Assembly (NCBI RefSeq): GCF_030581075.1
Contig: NZ_JAUQSW010000003.1
Location: forward strand, 1-64,000
Length of the DNA stretch: 64,000 nt
Source of the DNA: Hymenobacter cheonanensis
GTDB lineage: Bacteria > Bacteroidota > Bacteroidia > Cytophagales > Hymenobacteraceae
Reading direction: 5' to 3'
Shown: positions 33,765 to 42,568 of the stretch, one piece after another
Layout: every line of letters starts with the position of its first letter
Position numbering within the stretch: position 1 is the first letter of the stretch
Program-made: the position numbers and the translations under genes
The notes under the pieces: generated by a model
Database searches by the model: none
What the model saw: only the letters and a program-made list of their open reading frames with translations
What the model was told of the DNA's origin: nothing

Positions 33765-34505
33765 GTGAAAATACTAGTACCCCTGCTGCTGGCCGTGGCG
33801 GTTTCGGCCACGGCCCGGGCCCAGGCCGGCCACCCCGGCGCCGACCCTGGCCGGGCACTCTACCGCGAGGCTAATACGCCCGCCGCCGCCCTGCGCACGC
33901 GGGCGGCCATGAGCCAGCACGAAAACGAGTTTCTGGATAAAGGCACCTACCAAACCGGCTACCTGCGCCCCCTCGATGGCCGCCGCATTCTGGTGCTGGG
34001 CCTGCGCTACCACGTGGGCCAGCGCGTGCTGCAGGTGCAGGATTCGATGCAGGTTGACAGCACCCGCTATTGGCCGCTGGCCGCCGTGCGCGGCTTCGAC
34101 CTGGGTACCGAGGACGATGTGCCCCTGGCGGCTGGCCCGGGCGCCGCTGCCACGCCCGGCGTGCGCCGCTACCGCGCCCGCCTGGTGCAGGAAGGCAAGC
34201 AGGGCGCCCGCCGCGAGGCCGTGGAGGTGCTTACTTCCATCGACTCGGGCCCGCTGCTGCTGGCGTGGCTGCCCGTGGCCACTGAGCCAGCGGGCCTGAG
34301 CCAGGTGCTGGTGGCGGGCTCCGGCACCGCCAGCACCGAGCCGCTGCGCCCGCTAGACCTCACCGAAGCGGCCGTGCTGCGCCTCTGCGGCAGCCGCAGC
34401 GCCGAGGTGCGCACCTTCGCCAGCACGCGCCACCTGCGCTACGACCAGCCGGCGGAGGTGGCCAAAATGCTTGATTACTACAACCGCGTAGCAGTAGCCA
34501 AGTAG
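33765..34505 (+). CDS. Exported protein of unknown function
   Basis: A 246-residue product is read from the GTG at 33765, which gives a clean signal peptide (KILVPLLLAVAVSATARAQA). A TTG 45 bp upstream would overlap the promoter box. The mature part is soluble, with alternating beta-like segments (GRRILVLGLRYHVGQRVLQVQ) and a C-terminal helix ending in DYYNRV. It has a single cysteine and no recognised domain. It follows HMG-CoA reductase by 72 bp but has its own promoter-like sequence. No function is assigned. Confidence 0.75.
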   Translation: MKILVPLLLAVAVSATARAQAGHPGADPGRALYREANTPAAALRTRAAMSQHENEFLDKGTYQTGYLRPLDGRRILVLGLRYHVGQRVLQVQDSMQVDSTRYWPLAAVRGFDLGTEDDVPLAAGPGAAATPGVRRYRARLVQEGKQGARREAVEVLTSIDSGPLLLAWLPVATEPAGLSQVLVAGSGTASTEPLRPLDLTEAAVLRLCGSRSAEVRTFASTRHLRYDQPAEVAKMLDYYNRVAVAK

Positions 34506-34541
34506 CTATTGATGTGAGTAGTAACTAGAATGCAGGCGTCA

Positions 34542-34617
34542 GGCTGAGCTTGCCGAAGCAGCTGTACCGCGCCGCTAGGTTGTCGTTTGGTAGAGATGCT
34601 TCGGCAAGCTCAGCCTA
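34542..34617. repeat. Palindromic repeat, family B
   Basis: Perfect 20-bp inverted arms (34542-34561 and 34598-34617) with the core TGAGCTTGCCGAAGCA, 36 bp between. The same core with one change appears at 57038-57143. It lies between convergent genes, where it could also end transcription. Confidence 0.85.
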
Positions 34618-34633
34618 ATGGTTCTTTAGTTGC

Positions 34634-36319
34634 TTATTTCCCGCCCAGCAGGGCTAGCTGCGCGGTGCTGTCCTGCACCACATGCAGGGCTTGCTGCAGC
34701 TCCAGGTCATTGTCGCGCAGCACGGCGCGGCTGGCTTCGGGGCCGTAGGCGCTGCGGGCAATGTAGGCCTTGAGGCAATTGCGCAGGGCGGGTGCGCTGC
34801 GCCGCAGTGCCCCGGGGTTGGGGCGCACGCCGGCCTGGGCCGCCAGGCGCGTAAGGCCGTCCAGCTCGGTGTCAGTCACGCGAAACACGGCCTGGTACTG
34901 GGCAAAGCGCAGGCCCGCCAGCTCGGCCTTGTGCTGCTGGTAGAAGGCTAGCGCGTAGGCGCGCACCACGCCCAGGTTTTGCAGGCGCAGGTAGTAGGCC
35001 GAGTGCAGCAGCGTATCGCGGGCTACAAACACGTCGGGCATGATGCCGCCGCCGCCGTACACCACCCGGCCGTGGTCGGTGCGAAACTGCTGCCCGGCCG
35101 CAAAGTGCACGCTATCGGCCGAGGCCAGCTCGCCGTGCTGCTGGCGCTCGGCCACCTCGCGCTGATAAGTGGCGCGGTCGGGCCCGTAAGGCTTTTGAAT
35201 GCAGCGGCCCACGGGCGTGTAGTAGCGCGCCACCGTGAGGCGCAGCTCGCCACCTTCCTGCAAGGCAATGGGCTGCTGCACTAGCCCCTTGCCAAAGGTG
35301 CGGCGGCCCACCAGCAGGGCGCGGTCGTGGTCTTGCAGGGCGCCGGCCAGCACCTCGGCGGCCGAGGCACTGTTCTCATCTACCAGCACCACCAGCGGGT
35401 TCTGCTCCCAGTCGCCGGCCACGTGGGCGTAGGTTTGGGTGGCGTACTGCTCATCTTTGCCGGCGGTGTACACGATTTTGCGCGAGCCTGCAATAAACTC
35501 GTCGGCCAGCCGGGTGGCGCGGTCGAGGTAGCCGCCAGGGTTGCCGCGCAGGTCCAGCACCAGGCGCTTGAGGCCCTGGCGCTGCAAGTCGGCTAGCTGC
35601 GCTTTAAATTCTTCATAAGTATTGGCTGCGAAGCGGTTGACCTTGATGTAGCCCGTCTGGCCATCTTCCAGCAGCACGCCCGGCTCTACCGAGGTATTGG
35701 GCAGGCGGCCCCGGTTGAGGCGCACGGCCAGCGGCTGGGGCTGCTGCGGGCGGGCCACGGTCAGGCTCAGGCTGCTGCCCCGGGGGCCGCGCAGCAGCTG
35801 CGTAAGCTGGGTAATGCTGAGGCCGGTACCCGCCACCGGCTGCGTGCCCACGCGCAGCAGCTGGTCGCCGGGCAGCAGGCCCGCGGCCTCAGCCGGGCCG
35901 CCCGGCAGGGTAGCCACCACGGTGGCCGTATCCCGGAAAAAGTTAAAATCGAGCCCCACCCCATCAAAGCTGCTTTGCAGGAAGGCATCGACCTGCTCGC
36001 GGTCCTTGGCCGGGATGTAAACCGAGTGCGGGTCGAGCTTGCCCAGCAGCTGCGCCACGGCGTAGTTGGTGAGCCCATCGGCATCGACCGAATCCACGTA
36101 GTCGCGGTCGATGTAGCTCAGAATTTCCTTATAGCGTAGGTAGCCCCTCGCCGTGGCATCGGGGTTCTCGGTGCGCGGCCTAAATGGGTTGGTGCCCAGT
36201 ATGATACCAATACCCAGCGTGAGCGCTGGCAGCAGCGCCAGGCGGTAGCCCCAGCCCCGGCGGGCCGGCGCGCGGGCAGCGGCAGGGGCATCGCTGGGCG
36301 ATGGAAGAGGGGCGGGCAT
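34634..36319 (-). CDS. C-terminal processing protease, S41 family
   Basis: This 561-residue periplasmic serine protease is membrane-anchored by one TM near residues 25-45 (LALLPALTLGIGIILGT). A PDZ domain follows (VATLPGGPAEAAGLLPGDQL at about 110-130), then the S41 core. The catalytic Ser is in VDENSASAAEVLAGAL and the catalytic Lys in RRTFGKGLVQQ, the Ser/Lys dyad of CtpA/Prc. A C-terminal extension of about 150 residues is typical of Bacteroidota members. Likely roles are trimming of envelope proteins and lipoprotein or peptidoglycan-enzyme turnover. The gene stands alone and is divergent from ruvX. Confidence 0.95.
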   Translation of the reverse strand: MPAPLPSPSDAPAAARAPARRGWGYRLALLPALTLGIGIILGTNPFRPRTENPDATARGYLRYKEILSYIDRDYVDSVDADGLTNYAVAQLLGKLDPHSVYIPAKDREQVDAFLQSSFDGVGLDFNFFRDTATVVATLPGGPAEAAGLLPGDQLLRVGTQPVAGTGLSITQLTQLLRGPRGSSLSLTVARPQQPQPLAVRLNRGRLPNTSVEPGVLLEDGQTGYIKVNRFAANTYEEFKAQLADLQRQGLKRLVLDLRGNPGGYLDRATRLADEFIAGSRKIVYTAGKDEQYATQTYAHVAGDWEQNPLVVLVDENSASAAEVLAGALQDHDRALLVGRRTFGKGLVQQPIALQEGGELRLTVARYYTPVGRCIQKPYGPDRATYQREVAERQQHGELASADSVHFAAGQQFRTDHGRVVYGGGGIMPDVFVARDTLLHSAYYLRLQNLGVVRAYALAFYQQHKAELAGLRFAQYQAVFRVTDTELDGLTRLAAQAGVRPNPGALRRSAPALRNCLKAYIARSAYGPEASRAVLRDNDLELQQALHVVQDSTAQLALLGGK

Positions 36320-36560
36320 AAGTGAGGCCGCAGGGCGTATAGCGTTAAATCAAACAGCCGGAAAAACGATTGCTCAGTCAAATTTAGGGCGGTAGGCACA
36401 CACCTGATTGCCGAAATTCGCCAAGTAGGCTGCTTTCTGGTTAAGCCCAAACATTTTCTAGGTAAAAGCCAAAAAATAAGGCTGCTAGCTCACTGTTGCA
36501 GTGCCCGGCTTTCGCCCAGGCTGGCTAGGGGGCTAGCTGGCGGGCCCTGGCTGGCGGCCG

Positions 36561-36568
36561 TATCTTTG
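36561..36568 (+). promoter_or_regulatory. Candidate -7 box for ruvX-def
   Basis: TATCTTTG matches TAnnTTTG and lies 19 bp before the ruvX ATG at 36588. A -33 TTTG was not found at proper spacing. Confidence 0.4.
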
Positions 36569-36587
36569 TGGTTTAGCACGCCTACTT

Positions 36588-37019
36588 ATGCCTACCCCCA
36601 CTACCGGCCGCATCCTGGCCATCGACTACGGCAATAAGCGCGTGGGGCTGGCCATTACCGACCCGCTCCAGCTCATTGCCTCGCCCCTCGACACCATTCA
36701 CAGCCAGGATTTGGTGAAATTCGTGCTCGACTACCACCGGCGCGAGCCGCTGGCGGCCGTGGTGGTGGGTATGCCGCGCACGCTGCTCAACGAGCCCACC
36801 GACTCGACCAGCGCCGTGGTGGGGCTGCTGCGCCGCCTGCGCCGCGAGCTGCCCGAGCTGGGCATCCACGAAATCGACGAGCGCTTTACCTCGCGCCTGG
36901 CCAAGCAGGCCATGCTGGCCGGCGGCCTGGGCCGCAAAGCCCGCCAGGATAAGGCTACCGTGGACAAGGTGAGCGCGGCGCTTATTCTCCAGTCTTTTTT
37001 AGAATCCCCTTTACGCTAA
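36588..37019 (+). CDS. ruvX: Putative pre-16S rRNA nuclease / Holliday junction resolvase YqgF
   Basis: This 143-residue RNase H-fold protein has the first catalytic Asp in LAIDYGNKRVGLA (Asp13), the GMPRTLLNEPTDS motif in the middle and the ERFTSRLA segment near 99-106. The second active-site Asp is in the C-terminal DKVSAALILQ. Members process the 5' end of 16S rRNA. Its TAA overlaps the def ATG by one base (TAATG), so the two are translationally coupled; this pairing is conserved in Bacteroidota. Confidence 0.94.
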   Translation: MPTPTTGRILAIDYGNKRVGLAITDPLQLIASPLDTIHSQDLVKFVLDYHRREPLAAVVVGMPRTLLNEPTDSTSAVVGLLRRLRRELPELGIHEIDERFTSRLAKQAMLAGGLGRKARQDKATVDKVSAALILQSFLESPLR

Positions 37020-37639
37020 TGATTCTCCCGATTGTTGCCATCGGCGACCCCGTGCTTAAAACGCTCGCCAAAGACCTGCCCGCCGACCTGCCCGCCGCCG
37101 ACCTGCAAAAGCTGGTGCAGGATATGTTCGAAACCATGTACTCGGCCCACGGCGTGGGCCTGGCCGCCCCGCAAATCGGGCGGGCCGTGCGCCTCTTCGT
37201 GATGGACTCGGGCCCCATGCTAGCCCCCGATGATGAGGACGAGGATGACGAGCCGGTAGAGGTAGCCGCCGCCGATGAAATCCAGGAAGCGCCCATCAAG
37301 CGCGCCTTCCTCAACCCCCAGATGTTGAGCGAAACCGGCGAGCCCTGGGGCTTTGAGGAGGGCTGCCTCAGCATTCCGGGCGTGCGCGAGCTGGTGCAGC
37401 GCTGCCCCAACATTGTACTGCGCTACGAAGACGAAAACCGCCAGGTGCACGAGGAAGGTTTCAGCGGCATGGCCGCCCGCATCATCCAGCACGAGTACGA
37501 CCACCTCGAAGGCATCCTGTTCACCGACAAGCTCTCGGCTTTTAAAAAGCAGCTGCTGAAAGGCCGGCTGGCCCGCATCAGCAAGGGCGACGTGAAGCAC
37601 GACTACCGCATGAAGTTTGCGGGCGCGGGCAAGCGCTAG
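37019..37639 (+). CDS. def: Peptide deformylase
   Basis: This 206-residue metalloenzyme removes the formyl group from nascent proteins. All three motifs are present: GVGLAAPQIG, EGCLSIPGV (Cys metal ligand) and HEYDHLEG (His ligands and catalytic Glu). An acidic insertion (DDEDEDDEPVE at about 72-82) between motifs 1 and 2 is typical of Bacteroidota deformylases. It overlaps ruvX by one base and ends in a terminator. Formyltransferase (fmt) is not in the window. Confidence 0.97.
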   Translation: MILPIVAIGDPVLKTLAKDLPADLPAADLQKLVQDMFETMYSAHGVGLAAPQIGRAVRLFVMDSGPMLAPDDEDEDDEPVEVAAADEIQEAPIKRAFLNPQMLSETGEPWGFEEGCLSIPGVRELVQRCPNIVLRYEDENRQVHEEGFSGMAARIIQHEYDHLEGILFTDKLSAFKKQLLKGRLARISKGDVKHDYRMKFAGAGKR

Positions 37640-37665
37640 GCCCTGCTTTAGCTGATAAGCCAAAG

Positions 37666-37698
37666 AGCCGGTATATCGCCAGATATGCCGGCTTTTTT
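37666..37698 (+). terminator. Terminator of ruvX-def
   Basis: 12-bp stem (37666-37677 and 37682-37693) with one G-T pair and a 4-base loop, followed by a T-run. Confidence 0.85.
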
Positions 37699-37733
37699 GT
37701 TACTTGCTCCTTCGTTTTCAAAAGTATTCTTTT

Positions 37734-38744
37734 ATGAAAGAATGGCTACGCGCTCATGCAGCTAGGGTAGGGAGGCTAGTGTTGGTGCTGGGGTGGCTAG
37801 CCCTGCCCGCCGGCCCGGCGCACGCCTGGGGCTTTTTCGGCCATCGATTGCTGAACCGGCTGGCTGTGTACACGCTGCCGCCCGAGATGCTGCCGTTTTT
37901 CAAGGCCAATATCGAGTACCTGACTAACAACGCGACCAGGCCCGATTCGCGGCGCACGGTGGTGCCCACCGAGGCGCCGCGCCACTTTATGGACGTGGAT
38001 GTGTACGGCGACAGCGCCCTCACGCGCCACGGCTTGCCCCGCGCCTACGCCGACGCCGTGGCGCTGGTAGGCGGCGAAGACTCGCTGCTGCGCCACGGCA
38101 TTGTGCCCTGGCAGGTAGCCAAAATGAAGGGCCAGCTCACGGCCGCCTTCCAAGCCGGCGATACCGACCGCATCCTGTACCTGGCCGCCGACCTGGGGCA
38201 CTACGTGGCCGATGCCTGCGTGCCCTTGCACACCACCCGCAACTACAACGGCCAGCTCACGGGCCAGCGCGGCATCCACGCGCTGTGGGAGTCGCGCCTG
38301 CCCGAGCTGCAAGCCGCCGACTACGACCTGCTCACCGGCCAGGCGCCGTACCTGGAGCAGCCCACCGAGGCGGCCTGGGCCGCCGTGGCCCGCGCCCACG
38401 CGGCCGTCGATTCGGTTTTCACGATGGAAAAAGCCGTGTCGGGCGAGCTGGCCGAGGACCGAAAATTCAGCTACGAGCAGCGTGGTAATCAAACCATTCG
38501 CACCTACTCGCGCGAGTTCAGCCTGGCGTATCACCGGCGGCTAGGGGGCCAGGTCGAGCGTCAGCTGCGCTACGCGGCGCGGCTCATCGGCGCATTTTGG
38601 TATACGGCCTGGGTCGATGCCGGCCAGCCCGATTTGACCGGGTTGGACCAACAGCCCTCGGCGGCCGCGCAGCTTGCGGCGGCGCAGGAAAGCAAGGCTG
38701 CCAGCGCCGCGCCGGCCAGGGCCCTGCCCGGCCACGACGAGTAG
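37734..38744 (+). CDS. Zinc-dependent phospholipase C / S1-P1 nuclease-like exported protein
   Basis: The 336-residue product has a signal peptide (RLVLVLGWLALPAGPAHA) cleaved before WGFFGH. A Trp at the mature N terminus is a zinc ligand in Zn-PLC and S1/P1 nuclease enzymes. Other likely ligands are in RHFMDVD and AADLGHYVADACVPLH and HALWES, giving the expected His/Asp set. The ATG at 37734 is preferred to a TTG 30 bp earlier. Whether it cleaves phospholipids or nucleic acids is uncertain. The C-terminal 40 residues are Ala/Gln-rich and probably disordered. It is a single gene convergent with the MFS transporter. Confidence 0.85.
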   Translation: MKEWLRAHAARVGRLVLVLGWLALPAGPAHAWGFFGHRLLNRLAVYTLPPEMLPFFKANIEYLTNNATRPDSRRTVVPTEAPRHFMDVDVYGDSALTRHGLPRAYADAVALVGGEDSLLRHGIVPWQVAKMKGQLTAAFQAGDTDRILYLAADLGHYVADACVPLHTTRNYNGQLTGQRGIHALWESRLPELQAADYDLLTGQAPYLEQPTEAAWAAVARAHAAVDSVFTMEKAVSGELAEDRKFSYEQRGNQTIRTYSREFSLAYHRRLGGQVERQLRYAARLIGAFWYTAWVDAGQPDLTGLDQQPSAAAQLAAAQESKAASAAPARALPGHDE

Positions 38745-38752
38745 CTGAGGAG

Positions 38753-38802
38753 AGCTATAAAAAAAGCGTTTGCCTAGCTGGGCAAACGCTTTTTTTATAG
38801 CT
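38753..38802. terminator. Bidirectional terminator
   Basis: Perfect 22-bp stem (38753-38774 and 38781-38802) with A7/T7 tracts and a 6-base loop, between convergent genes. Confidence 0.92.
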
Positions 38803-38814
38803 GAACGCGAGGAA

Positions 38815-40233
38815 CTAGACCTGTGGGTTGGAGCTGGCCAGCACGTCGTAGGCCAGGTTTTCGGCCGGGGTCATGTTGTTGGGCAGGCGAATATCATCGG
38901 CGTCGTGCACGCGCAGCGTAAGCAGGCCCGAGAGTATCATGGAGCAACCGCCGAATACGAGCGTGAGCACCGGCTCGCCCCCAAACACGTGCTTGGTGAG
39001 GAAGCCCAGCGTGACGCCGGCCACCATTTGCGGCAGCACGATAAAGAAGTTGAACACGCCCATGTAATAGCCCATTTTATTGGCTGGCAGCGCCCCGGCC
39101 AGCATGGCGTAGGGAATGCTCAGGATGCTGGCCCAGGCCACACCCACACCTATCATCGACACCAGCAGCAGCTGCGGGTTTTGGATGAAGTAGATGGAAA
39201 TCAGCCCTAGCCCGCCCGCCGTGAGGCACAGCAAATGCGTAACGCGGCGGCTTGTGGCGCGCGCAATAATCGGCAGCGCCAAGGCAGCCAGCGCCGACAC
39301 GCCATTGTAGACCGAGAAGCAGACGTTTACCCAGTCGGCGCCCTCATTGTAGATTTTAGAGGTCGTGTCGCTGGTGTGGTAAACGTGGCTCGTGATGGCC
39401 GGAGTAGCATAAATCCAGAGCGAAAACAGGGCTAGCCAGCTGAAAAACTGCACCACGGCCAGCTGCCGCATGGTGCGCGGCATGTGGGAAATACCCGCGA
39501 ATGACTCTTGCACGCCGTGCCAAAAACCCGCCGTGCGCGCTTTCTCGGCCTCAAACTCGGCTAGGTTTTCGGGCGGATACTCGCGGGTGCGAATAACCGT
39601 CCAGAACACGGCCAGAAAGTAGATAATACCGCCGGTGTAAAAGGCATATTTCAGCGAAGGAGAAATTTGACCGGCCGGAGCTACGTTATTGAAATGCAGC
39701 CACTTGGTAAAAATATAGGGTAGCAGCGACCCCACCACTGCCCCAATGCCAATGAAAAACGTTTGGGCGCCGAACCCTGTGGTGCGCTGGTTGCTAGGCA
39801 GCATATCGCCCACCAAGGCCCGAAACGGCTCCATCGAGATGTTGATGCTCGAATCCATAATCCAGAGCATACCGGCCGCCATCCAGAGGGCCGACACGTG
39901 GGGCATTACCAGCAGGGCTAGCGAAGCGCAGATGGCGCCTACCAGAAAAAACGGCCGCCGCCGCCCCCAACGCGGGCTCCAGGTACGGTCGGAGAGGTAG
40001 CCGATGATGGGCTGCACCAGCAAGCCAGTAGCCGGCGCGGCTAGCCACAAAAAGGCTAGCTCGTCTTCCTTGGCCCCCATGGTTTCAAAAATGCGGCTCA
40101 TGTTGCCGTTCTGGAGGGCAAAGCCAAACTGGATACCCAAGAAGCCGAAGCTCATGTTCCAGATTTGCCAGAAAGTTAGGCGGGGCTTGACGCGCAGCGC
40201 GGAAGGATTGTCGATGATAGCACCAGCGGCCAT
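38815..40233 (-). CDS. SLC45-type MFS sugar transporter
   Basis: This 472-residue protein has about twelve TM segments. RWGRRRPFFLVGA after TM2-3 is the SLC45-type RxGRRR motif, and DRTWSPRWGRRRP matches sucrose/maltose:H+ symporters. It is the last gene of a minus-strand run after two exported GH13 enzymes, 69 bp from the nearer one. The arrangement suggests import of maltose or short maltodextrins released outside the inner membrane. No SusC/SusD pair is present in this locus, so this permease is the only visible importer. Confidence 0.88.
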   Translation of the reverse strand: MAAGAIIDNPSALRVKPRLTFWQIWNMSFGFLGIQFGFALQNGNMSRIFETMGAKEDELAFLWLAAPATGLLVQPIIGYLSDRTWSPRWGRRRPFFLVGAICASLALLVMPHVSALWMAAGMLWIMDSSINISMEPFRALVGDMLPSNQRTTGFGAQTFFIGIGAVVGSLLPYIFTKWLHFNNVAPAGQISPSLKYAFYTGGIIYFLAVFWTVIRTREYPPENLAEFEAEKARTAGFWHGVQESFAGISHMPRTMRQLAVVQFFSWLALFSLWIYATPAITSHVYHTSDTTSKIYNEGADWVNVCFSVYNGVSALAALALPIIARATSRRVTHLLCLTAGGLGLISIYFIQNPQLLLVSMIGVGVAWASILSIPYAMLAGALPANKMGYYMGVFNFFIVLPQMVAGVTLGFLTKHVFGGEPVLTLVFGGCSMILSGLLTLRVHDADDIRLPNNMTPAENLAYDVLASSNPQV

Positions 40234-40302
40234 AGCAACGAAGCGAAAATAGGGTGGGAGAAGTAGTGGAAAGTTACGCTAGGCCAGTGGTTTAGACCTA
40301 GG

Positions 40303-42078
40303 CTATTGCGGCTTTATTTCGAGCACCAGCGCACTAAGAGGCTCCAGCGTCAGGTTGAGCGAGGAGCGGGCCTCGCCGCCATTTAGCAGGTCGCGGTAGG
40401 AGAGGGTGCGGTTAGCGGGCAGGCCTAGCCGCTGCACTACCTCGGCGGGCAGCAGCAGGTTAGGGTGGTAGGTTTTGGTGTCGCTAAAGTTAACGACCAC
40501 AAGTACTTGCTGGCCCTTGGTGTAGCGCAAAAAGCTGTAAAGCTGGCGCTGGTCGTACTCCTTGCTGAGGTTGTTGGCATCCTGCAGCTCATAGAACTGG
40601 CCCTTGCGGATAGCCTCGCTGCTGCCGGCCAGGGTTAGCAGGCGCTTGTAAAAGTCGCGCAGCTGCTTCTGCTCGGCACTGAGCTTGGCACCGTCCATCT
40701 TACCCTGGTTCAGCCACTTCTGGTGCTCGGGCACGCCCCAGTAGTCGAAAATAGTGGTGCGGCCGTCCTCGCCCGAAAAGCCTTCGCTGCCCAGCGCGGG
40801 CTCGCCCACCTCCTGGCCCATGTACAGCATCACGGGGCCGCTGCCCAGGGTGGCGCTCACCGTCATGGCCGGAATGGCGCGGCGCGGGTTGCCGGCAAAC
40901 TCCTTGGAGGCAATGCGCTGCTCGTCGTGGTTTTCCAGAAAGCGCAGCATACGCGAGCTGAAGCCGTTGCTTTCCACCTTCCACACGTGGGTGATGTCGT
41001 CCATGTTGCCCTCCTGGCGCATGAGGCGGCGCAGGCCGTCGTAGAGGCCCACTTTATCGTACAGAAAGTCGAAGTGGCCCTTGTTGAAATACGTGGCGTA
41101 CTCCTTCGGATTGTAGGCTTCGCCAATGAAGATGAGGCTGGGCTTCACTTTTTTCAGTTCCGGAATGACCCAGGCCCAGAATTCGACGGGCACCATTTCG
41201 GCCATGTCGCAACGGAAGCCGTCCACATCCTTCCTGGTCCAGAAAACGAGGATGTCGCGCATCTTCTTCCAGGTATCAGGAATAGGTTCGAAGTGCGTCT
41301 GGCGCAAATGATTATAATCGACGCCGTAGTTGAGCTTGATGGTTTCAAACCAGTCGTTTACGCTAGGGGTCGCCGAAAACACGTCGTTGCCGGTGGCCTT
41401 GGCCGGAAACTCGTTGTACTTGCCATCCTCGCCAGGCCCCTTCAGCGGCCCGAGCGGGTTGTAGCCGGCGGGCACCACGAAGTGCTCGCCGGGCAGGTAG
41501 TAGAAATTGTTATTGGGCGCGAAAGCCTTGGTTTTATCGTCCTGCGCGCCCAGGTCTACCACGCCGGCCGGCTTGGCATCAGAATGATACGAGCGGGCTA
41601 CGTGGTTGGGAATGAAGTCCATCAGCACCTTCAGCCCGTGGGCGTGCGTGCGCTTTACGAGGGCCTCGAACTCGGCCATGCGGGCTTTTTTGTCCACGGC
41701 CAGGTCGGGGGCCACGTCGTAGTAGTCCTTCACGGCGTAGGGCGAGCCGGCGCGGCCTTTTACCACGTCGGCATCGTCGGCGGGCAGGCCCACGTAGCTG
41801 GTCATGGTGGCGTGTTCGAGCACGCCGGTGTACCACATGTGCGACACGCCCATCTCCTTTATTTTGGTCAGGGCCAGGTCGTTGATGTCGTTGAACTTAC
41901 CGCAGCCGTTTTCCAGCACCGTGCCGTAGGGCTTGTTCAGGGCCACCTTGTTGCCGAATAAGCGCGGCAGCAACTGGTAGATAACGAGCTTGTTATCCTG
42001 CGGAGTTTCAGATGTGGTGTTGGGGTCTTGGGCTAGGGTCACGAAGGGAAGAGCTAGGGCCAGCAGGAGGGCTTTCAT
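40303..42078 (-). CDS. Exported GH13 alpha-amylase family enzyme
   Basis: The 591-residue product begins with a signal peptide (MKALLLALALPFVTLAQ). The (beta/alpha)8 barrel carries region I VLMDFIPNHVA, region II DGFRCDMAE (nucleophile Asp), region III FIGEAYN (acid/base Glu) and region IV FLENHDEQR (third Asp). A C-terminal beta domain ends the protein. Specificity, between amylase, maltogenic enzyme and pullulanase, cannot be settled by eye. It is transcribed with the SLC45-type transporter and the upstream GH13 gene, from which it is separated by the inverted-repeat cassette. The repeat begins 7 bp before this ATG, so it may affect its ribosome loading. Confidence 0.92.
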   Translation of the reverse strand: MKALLLALALPFVTLAQDPNTTSETPQDNKLVIYQLLPRLFGNKVALNKPYGTVLENGCGKFNDINDLALTKIKEMGVSHMWYTGVLEHATMTSYVGLPADDADVVKGRAGSPYAVKDYYDVAPDLAVDKKARMAEFEALVKRTHAHGLKVLMDFIPNHVARSYHSDAKPAGVVDLGAQDDKTKAFAPNNNFYYLPGEHFVVPAGYNPLGPLKGPGEDGKYNEFPAKATGNDVFSATPSVNDWFETIKLNYGVDYNHLRQTHFEPIPDTWKKMRDILVFWTRKDVDGFRCDMAEMVPVEFWAWVIPELKKVKPSLIFIGEAYNPKEYATYFNKGHFDFLYDKVGLYDGLRRLMRQEGNMDDITHVWKVESNGFSSRMLRFLENHDEQRIASKEFAGNPRRAIPAMTVSATLGSGPVMLYMGQEVGEPALGSEGFSGEDGRTTIFDYWGVPEHQKWLNQGKMDGAKLSAEQKQLRDFYKRLLTLAGSSEAIRKGQFYELQDANNLSKEYDQRQLYSFLRYTKGQQVLVVVNFSDTKTYHPNLLLPAEVVQRLGLPANRTLSYRDLLNGGEARSSLNLTLEPLSALVLEIKPQ

Positions 42079-42085
42079 GGGGAGA

Positions 42086-42564
42086 GGTTTCCCGCAGGGT
42101 TTCGCGGGGTTAAGCGCAGGGTTTCGCAGGGTTTGCTAAAGGCCGTTGACTTTACGAATGATATGGTCGCGCAGGGAAGGGACGTTGAAGTTAATGAGCT
42201 GGCCCAGTTTAAAGCCCGAGAGCTTGAGATAAGAGAGCAATTGCTTGTGATGAACGTCGAGCAAAGTCTCCACCGATTTTATTTCGATTACCATCTTGTG
42301 CTCTACCAGCAGGTCTAGCCGGAAGCCCAGCTCCAGCCGCACGCCATCATACGTCACCGGCAGGGGCACCTGCGTGGCTACCAACAGCCCGTCTTTGCGC
42401 AGCTCGTGCGCCAGCGCTGCCTCGTATACCGATTCCAACAGGCCCGGGCCCAGGGCAGTATGCACGCGGAAGGCGGCCAGCATTACCGCCCTGGAAATAT
42501 CATTTTCATGCATAAAAACCCTGCGAAACCCTGCGCCTAACTCCCCGCAACCCTGCGGGAAACC
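42086..42564. mobile_element. Inverted-repeat-bounded GxxExxY cassette
   Basis: Arms at 42086-42134 (49 bp) and 42514-42564 (51 bp) are inverted copies, about 44 of 49 positions alike. Each arm is built from short units such as GTTTCGCAGG. The arms touch the start and stop of the enclosed gene, and the whole unit fills the space between two GH13 genes almost exactly. No transposase or target duplication was seen. Calling it mobile is inference from structure. Confidence 0.6.
42136..42513 (-). CDS. GxxExxY protein, PD-(D/E)XK nuclease-like
   Basis: This 125-residue protein carries the name motif in PGLLESVY (Gly24, Glu27, Tyr30), Asp67 in RLDLLV, and Glu77-x-Lys79 in IEIKS, followed by Gln91. 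This is the pattern of the PD-(D/E)XK nuclease fold, with Asp, Glu and Lys placed as in active members. The family is widespread in Bacteroidota, often in many copies, and its function is unknown. It is unrelated in role to the flanking starch genes. The ATG at 42513 lies directly against the right repeat arm and the stop against the left arm, leaving no separate leader. Confidence 0.9.
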   Translation of the reverse strand: MHENDISRAVMLAAFRVHTALGPGLLESVYEAALAHELRKDGLLVATQVPLPVTYDGVRLELGFRLDLLVEHKMVIEIKSVETLLDVHHKQLLSYLKLSGFKLGQLINFNVPSLRDHIIRKVNGL

Positions 42565-42568
42565 AAAA

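Noticed and set aside
40723..41961. 412-codon plus-strand ORF
   Set aside because: Antisense shadow of the GH13 gene, which keeps all four catalytic regions.
42133..42318. Plus-strand ORF inside the GxxExxY cassette
   Set aside because: Antisense to the nuclease-like gene and partly made of the repeat arm.
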